Source: Loktanella sp. S4079
GTDB lineage: Bacteria > Pseudomonadota > Alphaproteobacteria > Rhodobacterales > Rhodobacteraceae
Assembly: GCF_000967725.1 (NCBI RefSeq)
Contig: NZ_JXYE01000002.1
Span: forward strand, 124,001-188,000
Length of the DNA stretch: 64,000 nt
Direction of reading: 5' to 3'
Part shown: one piece after another, positions 9,568 through 19,544 of the stretch
Layout of the letters: every line of letters begins with the position of its first letter
How positions within the stretch are numbered: the stretch's first letter is position 1
Position numbers and translations under genes: made by a program
Notes under the pieces: model-generated
What the model was told of the DNA's origin: nothing
Seen by the model: the letters and a program-made list of their open reading frames with translations, nothing else
Databases searched by the model: none

Positions 9568-9638
9568 ACCAGCGGTACAAAGGGTACGCCGCAAGCTGTC
9601 AATGTGCAGAGTGCGGCGAAAATTACGATTTTGTTCAT
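9564..9638 (-). CDS. 24-residue small lipoprotein (short ORF)
   Basis: A very short gene that ORF callers would skip. The ATG at 9638 follows an AAGGAA site, and the 24 residues read as a lipoprotein: a charged start (MNK), a hydrophobic stretch, and the lipobox LTAC with Cys16, then only eight residues (CGVPFVPLV*). It starts 18 bp after the stop of the KAS III-like gene on the same strand, and its binding site lies right after that stop, so the two are probably co-transcribed. Its stop shares four bases with arsH. It resembles entericidin-type mini-lipoproteins in plan only. Expression is not shown. Confidence 0.6.
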   Translation of the reverse strand: MNKIVIFAALCTLTACGVPFVPLV

Positions 9639-9656
9639 CTTTTGATATTCCTTGGG

Positions 9657-10775
9657 TTAGCCGCGTTCAACTACGACGGAACCCACGGAATAACCCGCAC
9701 CAAAGGAACAGATCAAGCCTCTGTCACCTTTTTCAAGGTCATCTGAGTATTTGGTAAATGCGATGATAGACCCCGCCGACGAGGTATTCGCGTAATCCTG
9801 CAACACATTGGGTTGTTCGTCTGGCTCTGGTGGGCGGCCCAGCACCTTTTTCCCGATGTAATCATTCATCGACTTATTGGCCTGATGTAGCCACAGGCGG
9901 CGCAACTCTGTTGGCTCAACCCCAGTTTCTGACAGATGATCGGTAATGTGTTGACTGACAAGAGGCAGCACCTCTTTGAACACTTTGCGGCCGTTTTGCA
10001 TAAATTGCATGTCGCGGCGATCGTCCATTGCATCATGGGTGCGACGCAAGAAACCATTGTTATTGCGAATGTTATTGCTGAACTGTGTGGCGCAGCGGGT
10101 CGATAGCACCTTAAAGTGCGGTCTCTCGATGCCCTCATCACGTTCCAGATAGGTTGCTGTTGCCACATCGCCAAAGATAAAATGGCAATCGCGGTCGCGC
10201 CATTCGATATGCGCACTGCAAATTTCCGGGTTCACGACAAGCGCGGAACGGATCGATCCTGCGCGGATCATATCAGCAGCGGTTTGAATGCCAAAGGTTG
10301 CGCTAGAGCAGGCGACGTTCATGTCAAAGGCAAAACCACCTGCGCCCAAGAGTTGCTGAATCTCGACCCCAACCGCAGGATAGGCGCGCTCCATATTGGA
10401 TGCGGCACAGATTACCAGATCAACATCTGCAGCAGATCGTCCCGCCGCCGCTAGCGCCTTTTGCGCGGCATCAACGCCGATTTCGGCCATATAGCCAGGT
10501 TCGTCATCCGTGCGCTTTGGTAAATGTGGAAACATGCGGGCAGGGTCCAGCGGACCTTCCTTGTCTAGCACATACCGGTTTTCGATCCCCGATGCAGAAA
10601 CGATGAATTCCGACGAAGAATGTGTCTTGGCCTTAACAGTGCCGGCCTCAATCGCATCGGCGTTTTCGGCATTCCAGAGGTCAGCATAAGCATTAAAGGC
10701 CGCAACCAATTCGTCGTTTGTGATGACTTGGGATGGCGTGAAAAGCCCAGTTCCGGTGATGGCGACTTTATACAT
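9657..10775 (-). CDS. Beta-ketoacyl-ACP synthase III-like protein (FabH family)
   Basis: A thiolase-fold condensing enzyme of 372 residues, somewhat longer than classical FabH (about 320). The catalytic triad is intact: Cys156 in NVACSSATFG, His297 in WLHQANKSM and Asn330 in YANTSSAGS. The extra length lies in the N-terminal part (residues about 25-90), as in the alphaproteobacterial subgroup annotated as beta-ketoacyl-ACP synthase III. It may start fatty acid synthesis or make a special acyl chain; no fab genes adjoin. The ATG at 10775 has an AGAGG site. A 24-residue lipoprotein gene follows 18 bp downstream. Confidence 0.85.
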   Translation of the reverse strand: MYKVAITGTGLFTPSQVITNDELVAAFNAYADLWNAENADAIEAGTVKAKTHSSSEFIVSASGIENRYVLDKEGPLDPARMFPHLPKRTDDEPGYMAEIGVDAAQKALAAAGRSAADVDLVICAASNMERAYPAVGVEIQQLLGAGGFAFDMNVACSSATFGIQTAADMIRAGSIRSALVVNPEICSAHIEWRDRDCHFIFGDVATATYLERDEGIERPHFKVLSTRCATQFSNNIRNNNGFLRRTHDAMDDRRDMQFMQNGRKVFKEVLPLVSQHITDHLSETGVEPTELRRLWLHQANKSMNDYIGKKVLGRPPEPDEQPNVLQDYANTSSAGSIIAFTKYSDDLEKGDRGLICSFGAGYSVGSVVVERG

Positions 10776-11210
10776 GACAACCTCTGTTTTGCGTTATGCC
10801 ACCTTATTGTGCAGCGCTAACATTTGTCCACAGCGGCGGGTTTATGACCTAAGGGAAAATTGCGTCGTTGCGTGCAGATGTTTGGGCGCAACTGATGCCG
10901 CGTTGCGCCCCGACACGTTATGGTATCCCCCACGACCCCAGAACATGGACTTCGAGCGGCTTCAGCAAGAGATTGCTCTGGATAGAGAGTAATTGATCCT
11001 CCGCCGGGCAGCGCCCGTTCGGGGCTTCGCCCGTTTTCGGCTGAAACTTTCCTCGACAGTTTCCAAGACGCCTCAAACCCTCACCCATGGGCAGGGCGCT
11101 TTGCACCCATCCCGAGGTCCGCGCGATGCCCTTTGTCAACCGAGTTAAGCTAATTGTTGACTATTTCAGAACTGTTTCTAGGGTTCAGCCGATAATGAGG
11201 GCCATAAGCT
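10776..11210. other. Gene-free stretch with hairpins
   Basis: 435 bp between two divergent genes. I see no credible coding region, tRNA, tmRNA, SRP RNA or riboswitch. It holds a perfect 9-bp hairpin (GGGCGCAAC at 10884-10892 with 10902-10910), a GC-rich repeat-like tract around 11004-11032 that can fold on itself (GGGC...GCCC elements), and a short hairpin GAAACT/AGTTTC at 11043-11063. The part next to the gene at 11211 is AT-richer and probably holds its promoter. Confidence 0.4.
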
Positions 11211-12185
11211 ATGAATGTATTACAACCTGCAACAAACAAACATTACCTCGAACTATTCGGATTTGGTAAGACGCACCGTTCGTTTGGTGGGGGTACATGG
11301 AGTTTCGTTGCCGACATTATTAGCGAAGAACTCCCTAGTTTTGGTAGTGCTGTGGATACCATTAACGTCACGCTATTTTGCAATGGAAGTCTGGAAGAAG
11401 ATCATCGAAATCTGCCAGCTTTGAATGATACGGAATCGGTAAAATTCTATCGCAAGAAGAAGCGTATCGACATATGTTATCCTTCGCACCGGTTCACTCC
11501 GGACGAAGAATTTGGAACGTTTTTGATCAATCTCGAGAGAACGAGTTTTGCGCCTGCGGTCGACGATTTGATTGATGCCCTTTCATGGGGATTAAGGGCG
11601 CGCATAACGAAAAAAGATGACTTTGATACGACAGCGTTCTTGGCTTGGGTAGCACGTTTTAGGACAGTCGAATTTTCGACGGATGAAGCGTTTCGTGCTG
11701 CCGCCCGCCGCGCAATAGAATCCAAAAATATGCGTAATGGGCAGGAAGATCCTTGGGAGCAGTTGGATATCGAGTGGGAGGAGATGCATCCGAAAGCCCG
11801 GACTATCTTAGTTGATCCTGTAGACTGGTCCTGTGCTTATGAGTTTTCGCCGCATGGGAATGACACAGGGGCAGATATTTTGTCTGATTGGGGCGACTAC
11901 AACGATATGTCGCCCAAGCAGGCCGCGTTGCAACTTGGTTGGGATGCTAGTGAATTAGACACAAAAAACGAACTATTCCGGATTGATTGGGTGAAAATCC
12001 ACTTTGCACTGGCCTTCGGACACATCAAGTTTTCCGGCACTTGCAGTCCTGTGTTGGCTCGTAATGCCAAGGAAGTTATTGGTGCAGAAGTAGAAAGACG
12101 GTCTGAGTTTACCGAGTGGCCCCATCGAGAAGAATTCGTGCGGCGAATGAACCGCTATCTAGGGATACTTGAGCAATTTATCTAA
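11211..12185 (+). CDS. Hypothetical protein, probably acquired
   Basis: I do not recognise this 324-residue protein. It has no signal peptide or membrane segment. It is acidic, with many Trp and Asp/Glu pairs (EQLDIEWEEMHP near 198, WGDYNDMSP near 235, ALQLGWDASELD near 247). Residues 1-180 and 195-324 look like two soluble domains. Its DNA is clearly more AT-rich than carB next door. Soluble acidic proteins in isolated low-GC spots are often immunity or phage-defence accessory proteins, but nothing here proves that, and no toxin gene is adjacent. Start ATG 11211; a second ATG frame is a shadow. Confidence 0.6.
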   Translation: MNVLQPATNKHYLELFGFGKTHRSFGGGTWSFVADIISEELPSFGSAVDTINVTLFCNGSLEEDHRNLPALNDTESVKFYRKKKRIDICYPSHRFTPDEEFGTFLINLERTSFAPAVDDLIDALSWGLRARITKKDDFDTTAFLAWVARFRTVEFSTDEAFRAAARRAIESKNMRNGQEDPWEQLDIEWEEMHPKARTILVDPVDWSCAYEFSPHGNDTGADILSDWGDYNDMSPKQAALQLGWDASELDTKNELFRIDWVKIHFALAFGHIKFSGTCSPVLARNAKEVIGAEVERRSEFTEWPHREEFVRRMNRYLGILEQFI

Positions 12186-12233
12186 GTGTCATGCACTAAC
12201 AAGACTGCGCATGACACCCAATCATACCGATGT

Positions 12234-15200
12234 TCACCCCTGTAGGCTTCTTACCCCAACATCACCTTCTTTACGGGCTTGCATGGCAAGTGCTGCGGCG
12301 TGGGACGCGGCGGCTGTCGTGAAGTAGGGGATTTTGTCGTAGAGGGCGACGGCGCGGATGTCGCGGCTGTCTTCTACGGCTTGGGCGCCTTCGGTTGTGT
12401 TCATGACCAATGCGATGTGCCCGTCTTTGAGGCGGTCAACGATTGTGAGTCCGCCCTCGTAGACTTTGTTCACGACTTCGCAGGCGACGTTGTTTTCGGT
12501 CAGCCAGGCAGCGGTGCCGCGCGTCGCGACGATGTTCAGCCCAAGGTCCACGATGATTTTGGCGGCTTCGGCCATTTCAGCGGTCTTGTCCATATCCTTG
12601 ATCGAGAAGAACACAGTGCCTTCGGTCGGCAATTCGGTTCCTGCACCCATTTGCGCCTTGAGGAACGCACGTGGGAAGGACCGGTCCCAGCCCATGACCT
12701 CGCCTGTTGAGCGCATTTCTGGCCCAAGGATCGTATCAACGCCGGGGAAGCGGGCGAAGGGCAAGACGGCCTCTTTCACGCTAAACCACGGTGTGTTCGG
12801 GTCAGCCAATGTGAATGCATCGCCAAGCGGCAGCACATCCATTGGGTTTTCCGACGCCGGGTACGCCTCGCGCAGTGGGAAGTTCGTCAGCGGTTCACCC
12901 GCCATCAGGCGCGCCGCGATGGATGCGATGGCGCTGTCTGTCGCTTTGGCCACGAATGGCACGGTGCGTGATGCGCGTGGGTTTACCTCGATCAGGTAGA
13001 CGGTTTCGTCTTTGACGGCGAACTGGATGTTCATCAGGCCGACCACGTTCAACGCGAGCGCCAGTGCTTCGGTCTGTTTGCGGATTTCAGCGATCATCGC
13101 GTCAGAGAGCGAGTATGGCGGCAGCGAACAAGCACTGTCGCCAGAGTGCACGCCGGCTTCTTCGATGTGCTGCATGATGCCTGCGACGTGGGTGTTTTTA
13201 CCGTCAGACAGGCAATCCACGTCAACCTCGACCGCGCCGGACAAGTAGCTGTCGAGCAGGACGGGGCTGTCACCAGATACAACAACGGCCTCGGAAATGT
13301 AGCGCTCTAGCTGGGCTTGGTCGCGGACGATTTCCATCGCGCGGCCACCCAACACATAGGATGGGCGGATCACCAGTGGGAAGCCGATGGTCTCAGCAAT
13401 TTCAAGCGCTTCAGCGTCAGAATGTGCGATGCCGTTTTTCGGTTGTTTCAGGCCGAGGCGGTTGACCAGGTCTTGGAAACGTTCGCGGTCTTCGGCGAGG
13501 TCAATCGCGTCCGGCGATGTGCCAAGGATCGGGATGCCTGCGTCGTGCAGCGCATTCGCCAATTTCAGCGGTGTTTGCCCGCCGAACTGAACGATCACAC
13601 CGTGAAGCGTGCCGTTTTCCTGCTCTACTCGTAGGATTTCCATGACGTGTTCGAATGTCAGCGGTTCAAAATACAGCCGGTCAGATGTGTCATAGTCGGT
13701 CGACACAGTTTCCGGGTTGCAGTTGATCATGATTGTTTCATAGCCCTGATCGGTGAGCGAGAAACAGGCGTGGCAGCAGCAATAGTCGAACTCGATCCCT
13801 TGGCCGATCCGGTTTGGACCGCCGCCAAGGATGACAACCTTTTTACGGTCAGATGGGCGGGCTTCGCACTCAACCTCGCCCATGACAGGGTTTTCATAGG
13901 TGGAATACATATAGGGTGTTTGGGCTTCAAATTCCGCGGCGCAGGTGTCGATCCGTTTGAACACAGCTTTGACGCCAAGGTTCTGACGTGCGCGGCGTAC
14001 TTGGTCTTCGTCGCGGCCGGTAAGTTTTGCAAGGCGGGCATCGGTAAAGCCCATCATCTTAACCTTGCGCAGGCCGTCTTCGGTGACGGGCAGGCCGTTA
14101 GTCGCGATCTCGGCTTCGGCGTCGATGATCTCGCGGATGCGGGCAAGGAACCATGGGTCGAATTTCGTGACAGCGTGGATGTCGTCATTTGACAGACCGT
14201 GACGCATGGCTTGGGCGATGACGCGAATACGGTCTGGCGTTTGTTTGGCCAGTGCTTTGGTGATTGCAGCGGCATCAGGTGCACCGGGAATTTCGATTTC
14301 GTCGAAACCGGTCAGGCCTGTTTCCATCGAGGCTAGCGCTTTTTGCACTGACTCGTGGAAGGTCCGGCCAATCGCCATTGCTTCGCCCACGGATTTCATC
14401 GCGGTGGTCAGATATGGTTCGGAACCTGCGAATTTCTCAAAGGCAAAGCGCGGAATTTTGGTGACGACATAGTCGATTGTCGGTTCAAACGACGCAGGTG
14501 TGACGCCTGTGATGTCGTTGTCCAATTCATCCAGTGTATAACCAACGGCCAGTTTTGCCGCGATTTTCGCGATTGGGAAACCTGTCGCCTTTGATGCCAG
14601 CGCGGAAGAGCGCGACACGCGTGGGTTCATTTCGATGACGACCATACGGCCGTCCGCTGGGTTCACCGCCCATTGTACGTTTGACCCGCCTGTTTCCACA
14701 CCGATTTCGCGCAGCACGTTGATCGAATGTGTCCGCATGACCTGATATTCTTTGTCGGTCAGGGTCAGGGCAGGGGCGACGGTGATACTGTCGCCTGTGT
14801 GAACGCCCATTGGGTCCACGTTTTCGATGGCACAAACGATGATGGCGTTGTCGGCGTTGTCGCGCACGACTTCCATTTCGTATTCTTTCCAGCCCAGTAG
14901 GGATTCATCGACAAGGATTTGCCCAACAGGGGAGGCATCCATCCCCGTGCGGCAGAAATGTTCATATTCTTCGCGGTTATACGCAACACCACCGCCAGTC
15001 CCACCAAGCGTAAAGGCCGGACGGATAATCGCGGGTAGGCCGATTTCTTCGAGAGCATCGAGAGCGATTTTGACGCCAGCGTTCAGATCGCCGTCAGGCG
15101 CGGTCACGATTGTTGCCTTGGGGTTTTCGATGCCGAGACGATCCATGGCTTCGCGGAACAGTTTCCGGTCCTCGGCCATTTCGATCGCTTCGCGCTTGGC

Positions 15201-15551
15201 GCCGATCATTTCGACGTTGAATTTTTCCAAAACGCCCATGTCCGCCAGAGCAAGCGACGTGTTCAGACCTGTCTGGCCGCCCATCGTTGGCAGCAGCGCG
15301 TCGGGGCGTTCTTTTTCGATGATCTTTGCGACGACCTCTGGTGTGATCGGTTCGATATAGGTGGCATCTGCCAGACCCGGATCGGTCATGATTGTCGCGG
15401 GGTTCGAGTTTACCAGAATGACCCGATAACCTTCTTCGCGCAGTGCTTTACAGGCTTGTGCGCCAGAGTAGTCGAACTCGCAGGCCTGTCCGATAATAAT
15501 AGGGCCTGCACCGATGATCATGATTGACTTGATGTCAGTACGCTTTGGCAT
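12234..15551 (-). CDS. carB: Carbamoyl-phosphate synthase large subunit
   Basis: Makes carbamoyl phosphate from bicarbonate, ATP and ammonia delivered by CarA, feeding arginine and pyrimidine synthesis. The 1105-residue protein contains two homologous ATP-grasp halves; the N-terminal half opens with [20 protein letters not shown] and the second with the matching [14 protein letters not shown] near residue 560, and a C-terminal MGS-like allosteric domain ends it. I chose the ATG at 15551, preceded by a GAGGGGG site, over an upstream ATG at 15761 that would run into the pabB promoter. carA is not in the window. Divergent from pabB across 155 bp. Confidence 0.97.
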   Translation of the reverse strand: MPKRTDIKSIMIIGAGPIIIGQACEFDYSGAQACKALREEGYRVILVNSNPATIMTDPGLADATYIEPITPEVVAKIIEKERPDALLPTMGGQTGLNTSLALADMGVLEKFNVEMIGAKREAIEMAEDRKLFREAMDRLGIENPKATIVTAPDGDLNAGVKIALDALEEIGLPAIIRPAFTLGGTGGGVAYNREEYEHFCRTGMDASPVGQILVDESLLGWKEYEMEVVRDNADNAIIVCAIENVDPMGVHTGDSITVAPALTLTDKEYQVMRTHSINVLREIGVETGGSNVQWAVNPADGRMVVIEMNPRVSRSSALASKATGFPIAKIAAKLAVGYTLDELDNDITGVTPASFEPTIDYVVTKIPRFAFEKFAGSEPYLTTAMKSVGEAMAIGRTFHESVQKALASMETGLTGFDEIEIPGAPDAAAITKALAKQTPDRIRVIAQAMRHGLSNDDIHAVTKFDPWFLARIREIIDAEAEIATNGLPVTEDGLRKVKMMGFTDARLAKLTGRDEDQVRRARQNLGVKAVFKRIDTCAAEFEAQTPYMYSTYENPVMGEVECEARPSDRKKVVILGGGPNRIGQGIEFDYCCCHACFSLTDQGYETIMINCNPETVSTDYDTSDRLYFEPLTFEHVMEILRVEQENGTLHGVIVQFGGQTPLKLANALHDAGIPILGTSPDAIDLAEDRERFQDLVNRLGLKQPKNGIAHSDAEALEIAETIGFPLVIRPSYVLGGRAMEIVRDQAQLERYISEAVVVSGDSPVLLDSYLSGAVEVDVDCLSDGKNTHVAGIMQHIEEAGVHSGDSACSLPPYSLSDAMIAEIRKQTEALALALNVVGLMNIQFAVKDETVYLIEVNPRASRTVPFVAKATDSAIASIAARLMAGEPLTNFPLREAYPASENPMDVLPLGDAFTLADPNTPWFSVKEAVLPFARFPGVDTILGPEMRSTGEVMGWDRSFPRAFLKAQMGAGTELPTEGTVFFSIKDMDKTAEMAEAAKIIVDLGLNIVATRGTAAWLTENNVACEVVNKVYEGGLTIVDRLKDGHIALVMNTTEGAQAVEDSRDIRAVALYDKIPYFTTAAASHAAALAMQARKEGDVGVRSLQG

Positions 15552-15706
15552 GGCGGCCCCCTCTGAAGGTAAATTTTCGTGGGTTATAGACAACCGCGCC
15601 CAAGGCGCAAGTGTCTTCGTTGAATGCGCGAGGCTTGTCGTAAATGAACTGTAAATTTCTGCTCTGCACGCGTATTTGAGGCGTGAATCGTTAAGGAGTA
15701 ACAGTT

Positions 15707-16804
15707 TTGCGTCTGCAGTTTGATCATGGTCCCGATAGTGCGGGCCTGTTCGAGAACCCAAAGCGGATCATTCAGGCCGAATCTATCGCTGATGTCGATT
15801 CTGCCTTGCGGGCGATTGACGCGGCATTGGCGGCGGGTGAATGGGTTGCTGGATATGCGAGCTATGAACTTGGCTATGCGCTTGAGACGTGTTTGCATGA
15901 TCTGATGCCGCAGGGGCGGCGTTTGCCTTTGATCAAATTTGGTGTCTTTGATGCGCCAACGGTTGCAACCATTGCATCTGGACCCGCTAAGATCGGCGCA
16001 CTTACTCCAGAATGGACAGAGACAGAATATACTGACGCTTTCGCGAAGGTGCACGACTGGATTAGCGCGGGCGACATCTATCAGGCGAACCTAACCTTTC
16101 CCATTCAAACAACCGTCCAAGGTCACAGCGAGGCAGTTTATGCAGCCCTGTGTCAGGCGCAGCCTGTCGGTTACGGTGTGCTGGTGACACAGGATGATTT
16201 GCCTGATTTGCTCTGCCGTTCGCCCGAGCTGTTCTTTACATTGGAAGGGCGTCAAATCACGACGCGCCCGATGAAAGGGACCGTACCGCGTGGCGATACC
16301 CCACAAGCGGATGCCAAAAACCGCAGGTTTCTAGAGAATGATACCAAGAACCGTGCAGAGAATCTGATGATTGTTGATTTGCTGCGCAATGATATCAGTC
16401 GGGTGTCTCAGGTTGGGTCGGTTAAGGTGCCACAGCTATTCACGGTGGAAACCTACGCGACCGTACACCAGATGACCTCGACCGTGACGGCGACGCTGCT
16501 GCCGGATGTGGGGCTTGGGGATGTTTTTCGTGCGATTTACCCTTGCGGGTCGATTACAGGTGCCCCCAAAATTCGCGCGATGGAAATCATTCGAGACCTC
16601 GAACCCGCGCCACGTGACGCCTATTGCGGGACGATTGGTTGGGCTGCCCCTGATGGACGTGCATCGTTCAATGTCGCGATCCGTACGTTAATGGTTGAAG
16701 ATGGGCATGCGACGCTTAACGTCGGTGGCGGTGTCGTTTGGGATAGCACTGCAGAATCAGAATACGAGGAAGCCCTATGGAAAGCGCGCTACGCATCCCT
16801 CTAG
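15707..16804 (+). CDS. pabB: Aminodeoxychorismate synthase component I
   Basis: Aminates chorismate to 4-amino-4-deoxychorismate for folate synthesis. The chorismate-binding fold has the PMKGT motif with Lys190, the lysine that separates PabB from anthranilate synthase TrpE, and the late signatures [14 protein letters not shown] and FNVAIRT. At 365 residues it is shorter than E. coli PabB, lacking much of the N-terminal domain, which is usual in alphaproteobacteria. The start is a TTG at 15707 with AAGGAG (15693-15698) eight bases upstream. It overlaps pabC by 28 nt. Confidence 0.92.
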   Translation: MRLQFDHGPDSAGLFENPKRIIQAESIADVDSALRAIDAALAAGEWVAGYASYELGYALETCLHDLMPQGRRLPLIKFGVFDAPTVATIASGPAKIGALTPEWTETEYTDAFAKVHDWISAGDIYQANLTFPIQTTVQGHSEAVYAALCQAQPVGYGVLVTQDDLPDLLCRSPELFFTLEGRQITTRPMKGTVPRGDTPQADAKNRRFLENDTKNRAENLMIVDLLRNDISRVSQVGSVKVPQLFTVETYATVHQMTSTVTATLLPDVGLGDVFRAIYPCGSITGAPKIRAMEIIRDLEPAPRDAYCGTIGWAAPDGRASFNVAIRTLMVEDGHATLNVGGGVVWDSTAESEYEEALWKARYASL

Positions 16805-17427
16805 GGACCAAGCTGATCGAGACCTTTGGCTGGGTGCCGGGGCAGGGGTATGTGCGGTTGGACCCGCATTTACGGCGGATGGAGCGCAGCGCGCGTGACT
16901 TGGGTTTTGCTTTTGATCGCAAGTCCGTTGCCACGGAATTAGCCGAATTTCAGGCTGACGCGGAAATGCGCTGTCGGCTGACCTTGGCCGCTGACGGTTC
17001 AATTGAGGTGACGCGTGCTCCGATGCCAGCCGCGAAAGGACCGTGGGTCGTTCAGATCGCGAAAGCACGTTTGGATTCATCTGACCCATGGTTGCGACAC
17101 AAGACAACAAACCGTGCGCTATATGATGAGGCGCGGGCCACGATGCCCGAAGGCGTCGACGAACTGATCTTTCTCAATGAACGTGATGAGGTCTGCGAGG
17201 GGACGATTACCAATATTTTTGTGAAAACACAGGACGGGAAATCGCTGACGCCACCACTGTCATCTGGATTGTTGCCAGGCATCTATCGTGAGTATCAGTT
17301 GGAGCACGGACTTTGCCAAGAAGCTGTGCTGACGCTGGATGATTTGCGGCAGGCAAAAGCGATTACATTGGGAAATTCCCTGCGCGGAAAGATCGCGGTA
17401 GACTATCAGGGGCCATTGGCCCGCTAA
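16777..17427 (+). CDS. pabC: Aminotransferase class IV, probable aminodeoxychorismate lyase
   Basis: A pyridoxal-phosphate enzyme of fold type IV. The probable Schiff-base lysine is K109 in LRHKTTNRALYDEA, and the EGTITNIFV motif that holds the cofactor phosphate is present. At 216 residues it is shorter than most class IV enzymes (about 280), missing parts of the N-terminal domain. Its 28-nt overlap with pabB indicates that it releases pyruvate from aminodeoxychorismate to give 4-aminobenzoate. Start ATG 16777 lies inside the end of pabB. Confidence 0.85.
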   Translation: MESALRIPLGTKLIETFGWVPGQGYVRLDPHLRRMERSARDLGFAFDRKSVATELAEFQADAEMRCRLTLAADGSIEVTRAPMPAAKGPWVVQIAKARLDSSDPWLRHKTTNRALYDEARATMPEGVDELIFLNERDEVCEGTITNIFVKTQDGKSLTPPLSSGLLPGIYREYQLEHGLCQEAVLTLDDLRQAKAITLGNSLRGKIAVDYQGPLAR

Positions 17428-17452
17428 ATCCTATCATATTCGGCGACCATCC

Positions 17453-17481
17453 TTGACATCGGGCCGTCAACCTAGTGTATC
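17453..17481 (+). promoter_or_regulatory. Candidate sigma-70 promoter of aspS
   Basis: A perfect -35 hexamer TTGACA (17453-17458) is followed after 17 bp by TGTATC (17476-17481), a moderate -10 element. It lies 39 bp upstream of the aspS ATG, in the only gap before that gene. Placement is good but the -10 is weak, so the call is tentative. Confidence 0.45.
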
Positions 17482-17519
17482 GGCTCAACAACTCCGTGAA
17501 CCCATAGGAACATGATATT

Positions 17520-19511
17520 ATGCACGCTTACCGCAGCCACACCTGTGCCGATCTGACTGCCGCCAATGTTGGCGAAACCGTCCGCCTTTCTGGATGGGTC
17601 AATCGGGTGCGCGATCACGGTGGCATCCTGTTTATCGACCTGCGCGACCACTATGGCATTACGCAGGTTCTTTGCGATCCTGACTCGGCTGCATTTGCTG
17701 ATGTAGAAAAGGTGCGCTCTGAGTGGTGTATCCGCATTGATGGCGAAGTGAAGGCGCGTGACCCTGAACTGGTGAACCCGAAATTGCCAACTGGCGAAGT
17801 CGAAGTATTCGTGCGCGGCATCGAAGTGCTGGGCGCATCCAAAGAACTGCCGCTGATGGTGTTTGGCGATCAGGAATACCCCGAAGAAACGCGCCTCAAG
17901 TACCGCTATCTGGACCTGCGCCGCGAGGCGATGCAGGACAACATGAAGCTGCGCTCTGATGTTGTGGCGTCCATGCGTCGCCGCATGTGGGACAGCGGGT
18001 TCCGCGAATATCAGACACCGATCATCACGGCCTCTAGCCCCGAAGGTGCGCGCGATTTCCTTGTGCCATCACGTTTGCACCCCGGTAAATTCTATGCGCT
18101 GCCGCAGGCGCCACAGCAGTTCAAGCAGCTGATCATGGTGTCGGGCTATGACAAATACTTCCAAATCGCGCCATGTTTCCGCGACGAAGATCCGCGCGCT
18201 GACCGTTCGCCAACCGATTTCTACCAGCTCGACCTAGAGATGTCGTTTGTTGAGCAGCAGGATGTGTTCGACACCATCCAGCCTGTGCTGACTGGCATCT
18301 TCGAAGAATTCGGCGGCGGCCGCAAAGTTGACCAAACATGGGAGCAGATTTCCTATCGTGATGCCGCGCTGTGGTATGGCACCGATAAGCCTGACCTGCG
18401 CAACCCGATTAAGATGCAGGTTGTGTCTGATCACTTCCGTGGTTCTGGCTTTGCGATCTTTGCGAAATTGCTTGAGCAAGAAGGCACTGAAATCCGCGCT
18501 ATTCCTGCGCCAACAGGCGGGTCGCGCAAGTTCTGTGACCGCATGAACAAATTCGCGCAGCAAGAGGGTCTGCCCGGTATGGGATATATCTTCTGGAGGC
18601 CGCGTCAAAACGTAGATGACATTGTCAAGCTTTCAGAAATGGCCCTGAAGTTTGCTGAAGATGATAATTTTGATACGGCGGATGCGTTGCTCGATAGTCT
18701 AAGCCCATTACTCGATGGGGTCGGCGAACACGTAGAAGCCTTCAGTAAGGCAGTTGAACGTGCGAATGCTAACGGTGTTCTTGATGCAAATCACCTTACG
18801 TTCCTTATTGGTGCATTCTTTGGAGAACACGAAGCTGCGGGACCTCTTGCTAAAAACATCGGTCCAGAGCGGACAGAGGCGATCCGCCAACAGCTGGGTC
18901 TTGGTCTAGGTGATGCGGCGTTCTTCTTGGGTGGTAAACCCAAGGCGTTTGAGACAGTCGCTGGCAAAGCGCGCACCGTGATTGGCGATGAGCTGGGCCT
19001 GACCGATACGGACCGTTTTGCTTTTGCTTGGATTGTGGATTTCCCGATTTACGAGCAGGACGAAGAAACCGGCAAAATCGACTTTGAACACAACCCATTC
19101 TCAATGCCGCAAGGTGGGATGGACGCGCTCGAAGGTGATCCGCTGAAAGTGCTGGGCTATCAATACGATCTGGCCTGTAATGGCTACGAACTGGTGTCCG
19201 GCGCGATCCGGAACCACAAGCCAGAGATCATGTTCAAGGCCTTTGAACTGGCAGGTTATGGCAAGGATGAGGTCGAAAAGCGTTTTGGCGGGATGGTCAA
19301 CGCGTTCCAATATGGTGCCCCGCCCCACGGTGGTTGTGCAGCCGGGATCGACCGTATCGTGATGCTGCTAGCTGACGCGTCAAACATCCGCGAAGTCATC
19401 ATGTTCCCAATGAACCAGCGCGCCGAAGATCTGATGATGGATGCGCCGTCTGAGCCAATGAATGAACAGCTGCGTGAACTGCACCTACGCACGATCCCAG
19501 CAGATAGCTAA
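17520..19511 (+). CDS. aspS: Aspartate--tRNA ligase, with an unusual in-frame insertion
   Basis: Charges tRNA-Asp with aspartate. The N-terminal OB-fold opens [12 protein letters not shown] and contains the [15 protein letters not shown] stretch; class II motifs follow (motif 1 region YRYLDLRR, motif 2 [21 protein letters not shown], motif 3 [17 protein letters not shown]). At 663 residues it is about 70 longer than usual bacterial AspRS (about 590). The excess lies between residue R360 of GMGYIFWR and E438 of [17 protein letters not shown], in the GAD domain, where relatives have only a few residues. The insertion keeps the frame and is AT-richer than its flanks. Since the gene is essential and everything around it is intact, the product should work. 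Confidence 0.95.
   Translation: MHAYRSHTCADLTAANVGETVRLSGWVNRVRDHGGILFIDLRDHYGITQVLCDPDSAAFADVEKVRSEWCIRIDGEVKARDPELVNPKLPTGEVEVFVRGIEVLGASKELPLMVFGDQEYPEETRLKYRYLDLRREAMQDNMKLRSDVVASMRRRMWDSGFREYQTPIITASSPEGARDFLVPSRLHPGKFYALPQAPQQFKQLIMVSGYDKYFQIAPCFRDEDPRADRSPTDFYQLDLEMSFVEQQDVFDTIQPVLTGIFEEFGGGRKVDQTWEQISYRDAALWYGTDKPDLRNPIKMQVVSDHFRGSGFAIFAKLLEQEGTEIRAIPAPTGGSRKFCDRMNKFAQQEGLPGMGYIFWRPRQNVDDIVKLSEMALKFAEDDNFDTADALLDSLSPLLDGVGEHVEAFSKAVERANANGVLDANHLTFLIGAFFGEHEAAGPLAKNIGPERTEAIRQQLGLGLGDAAFFLGGKPKAFETVAGKARTVIGDELGLTDTDRFAFAWIVDFPIYEQDEETGKIDFEHNPFSMPQGGMDALEGDPLKVLGYQYDLACNGYELVSGAIRNHKPEIMFKAFELAGYGKDEVEKRFGGMVNAFQYGAPPHGGCAAGIDRIVMLLADASNIREVIMFPMNQRAEDLMMDAPSEPMNEQLRELHLRTIPADS
18600..18830 (+). 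other. In-frame 231-bp insertion within aspS
   Basis: Codons 361-437 of aspS, inside the GAD domain, with no counterpart that I know in AspRS relatives. By hand count the 231 bp are about 46% GC, against roughly 53-58% in the adjacent parts of the gene. The translated 77 residues are acidic and look helical (runs such as [20 protein letters not shown] and [15 protein letters not shown]). No terminal inverted repeats or target duplication are evident. Exact edges are uncertain by a few codons. Confidence 0.6.
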
Positions 19512-19519
19512 ACTTTTGA

Positions 19520-19544
19520 GCCGCCCCAAATTGGGGCGGCTTTT
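19520..19544 (+). terminator. Intrinsic terminator of aspS
   Basis: GCCGCCCC (19520-19527) pairs with GGGGCGGC (19533-19540) around an AAATT loop, followed directly by TTTT. It starts 9 bp after the aspS stop and ends at the stop of the convergent receiver-domain gene. Confidence 0.85.

Noticed and set aside
10776..11210. tRNA, tmRNA or SRP RNA in the long gap
   Set aside because: No cloverleaf, CCA end or SRP tetraloop motif could be found by eye; only hairpins without a recognised family.
13647..14192. Long plus-strand frame of 181 codons opposite carB
   Set aside because: It lies wholly inside the conserved carB coding region and encodes no recognisable motif. Several other long frames opposite carB are similar shadows.
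18597..18832. Intein or intron in aspS
   Set aside because: The insert is only 77 residues, without Cys/Ser at the start or His-Asn at the end as inteins need, and there is no stop or RNA-fold sign of an intron.
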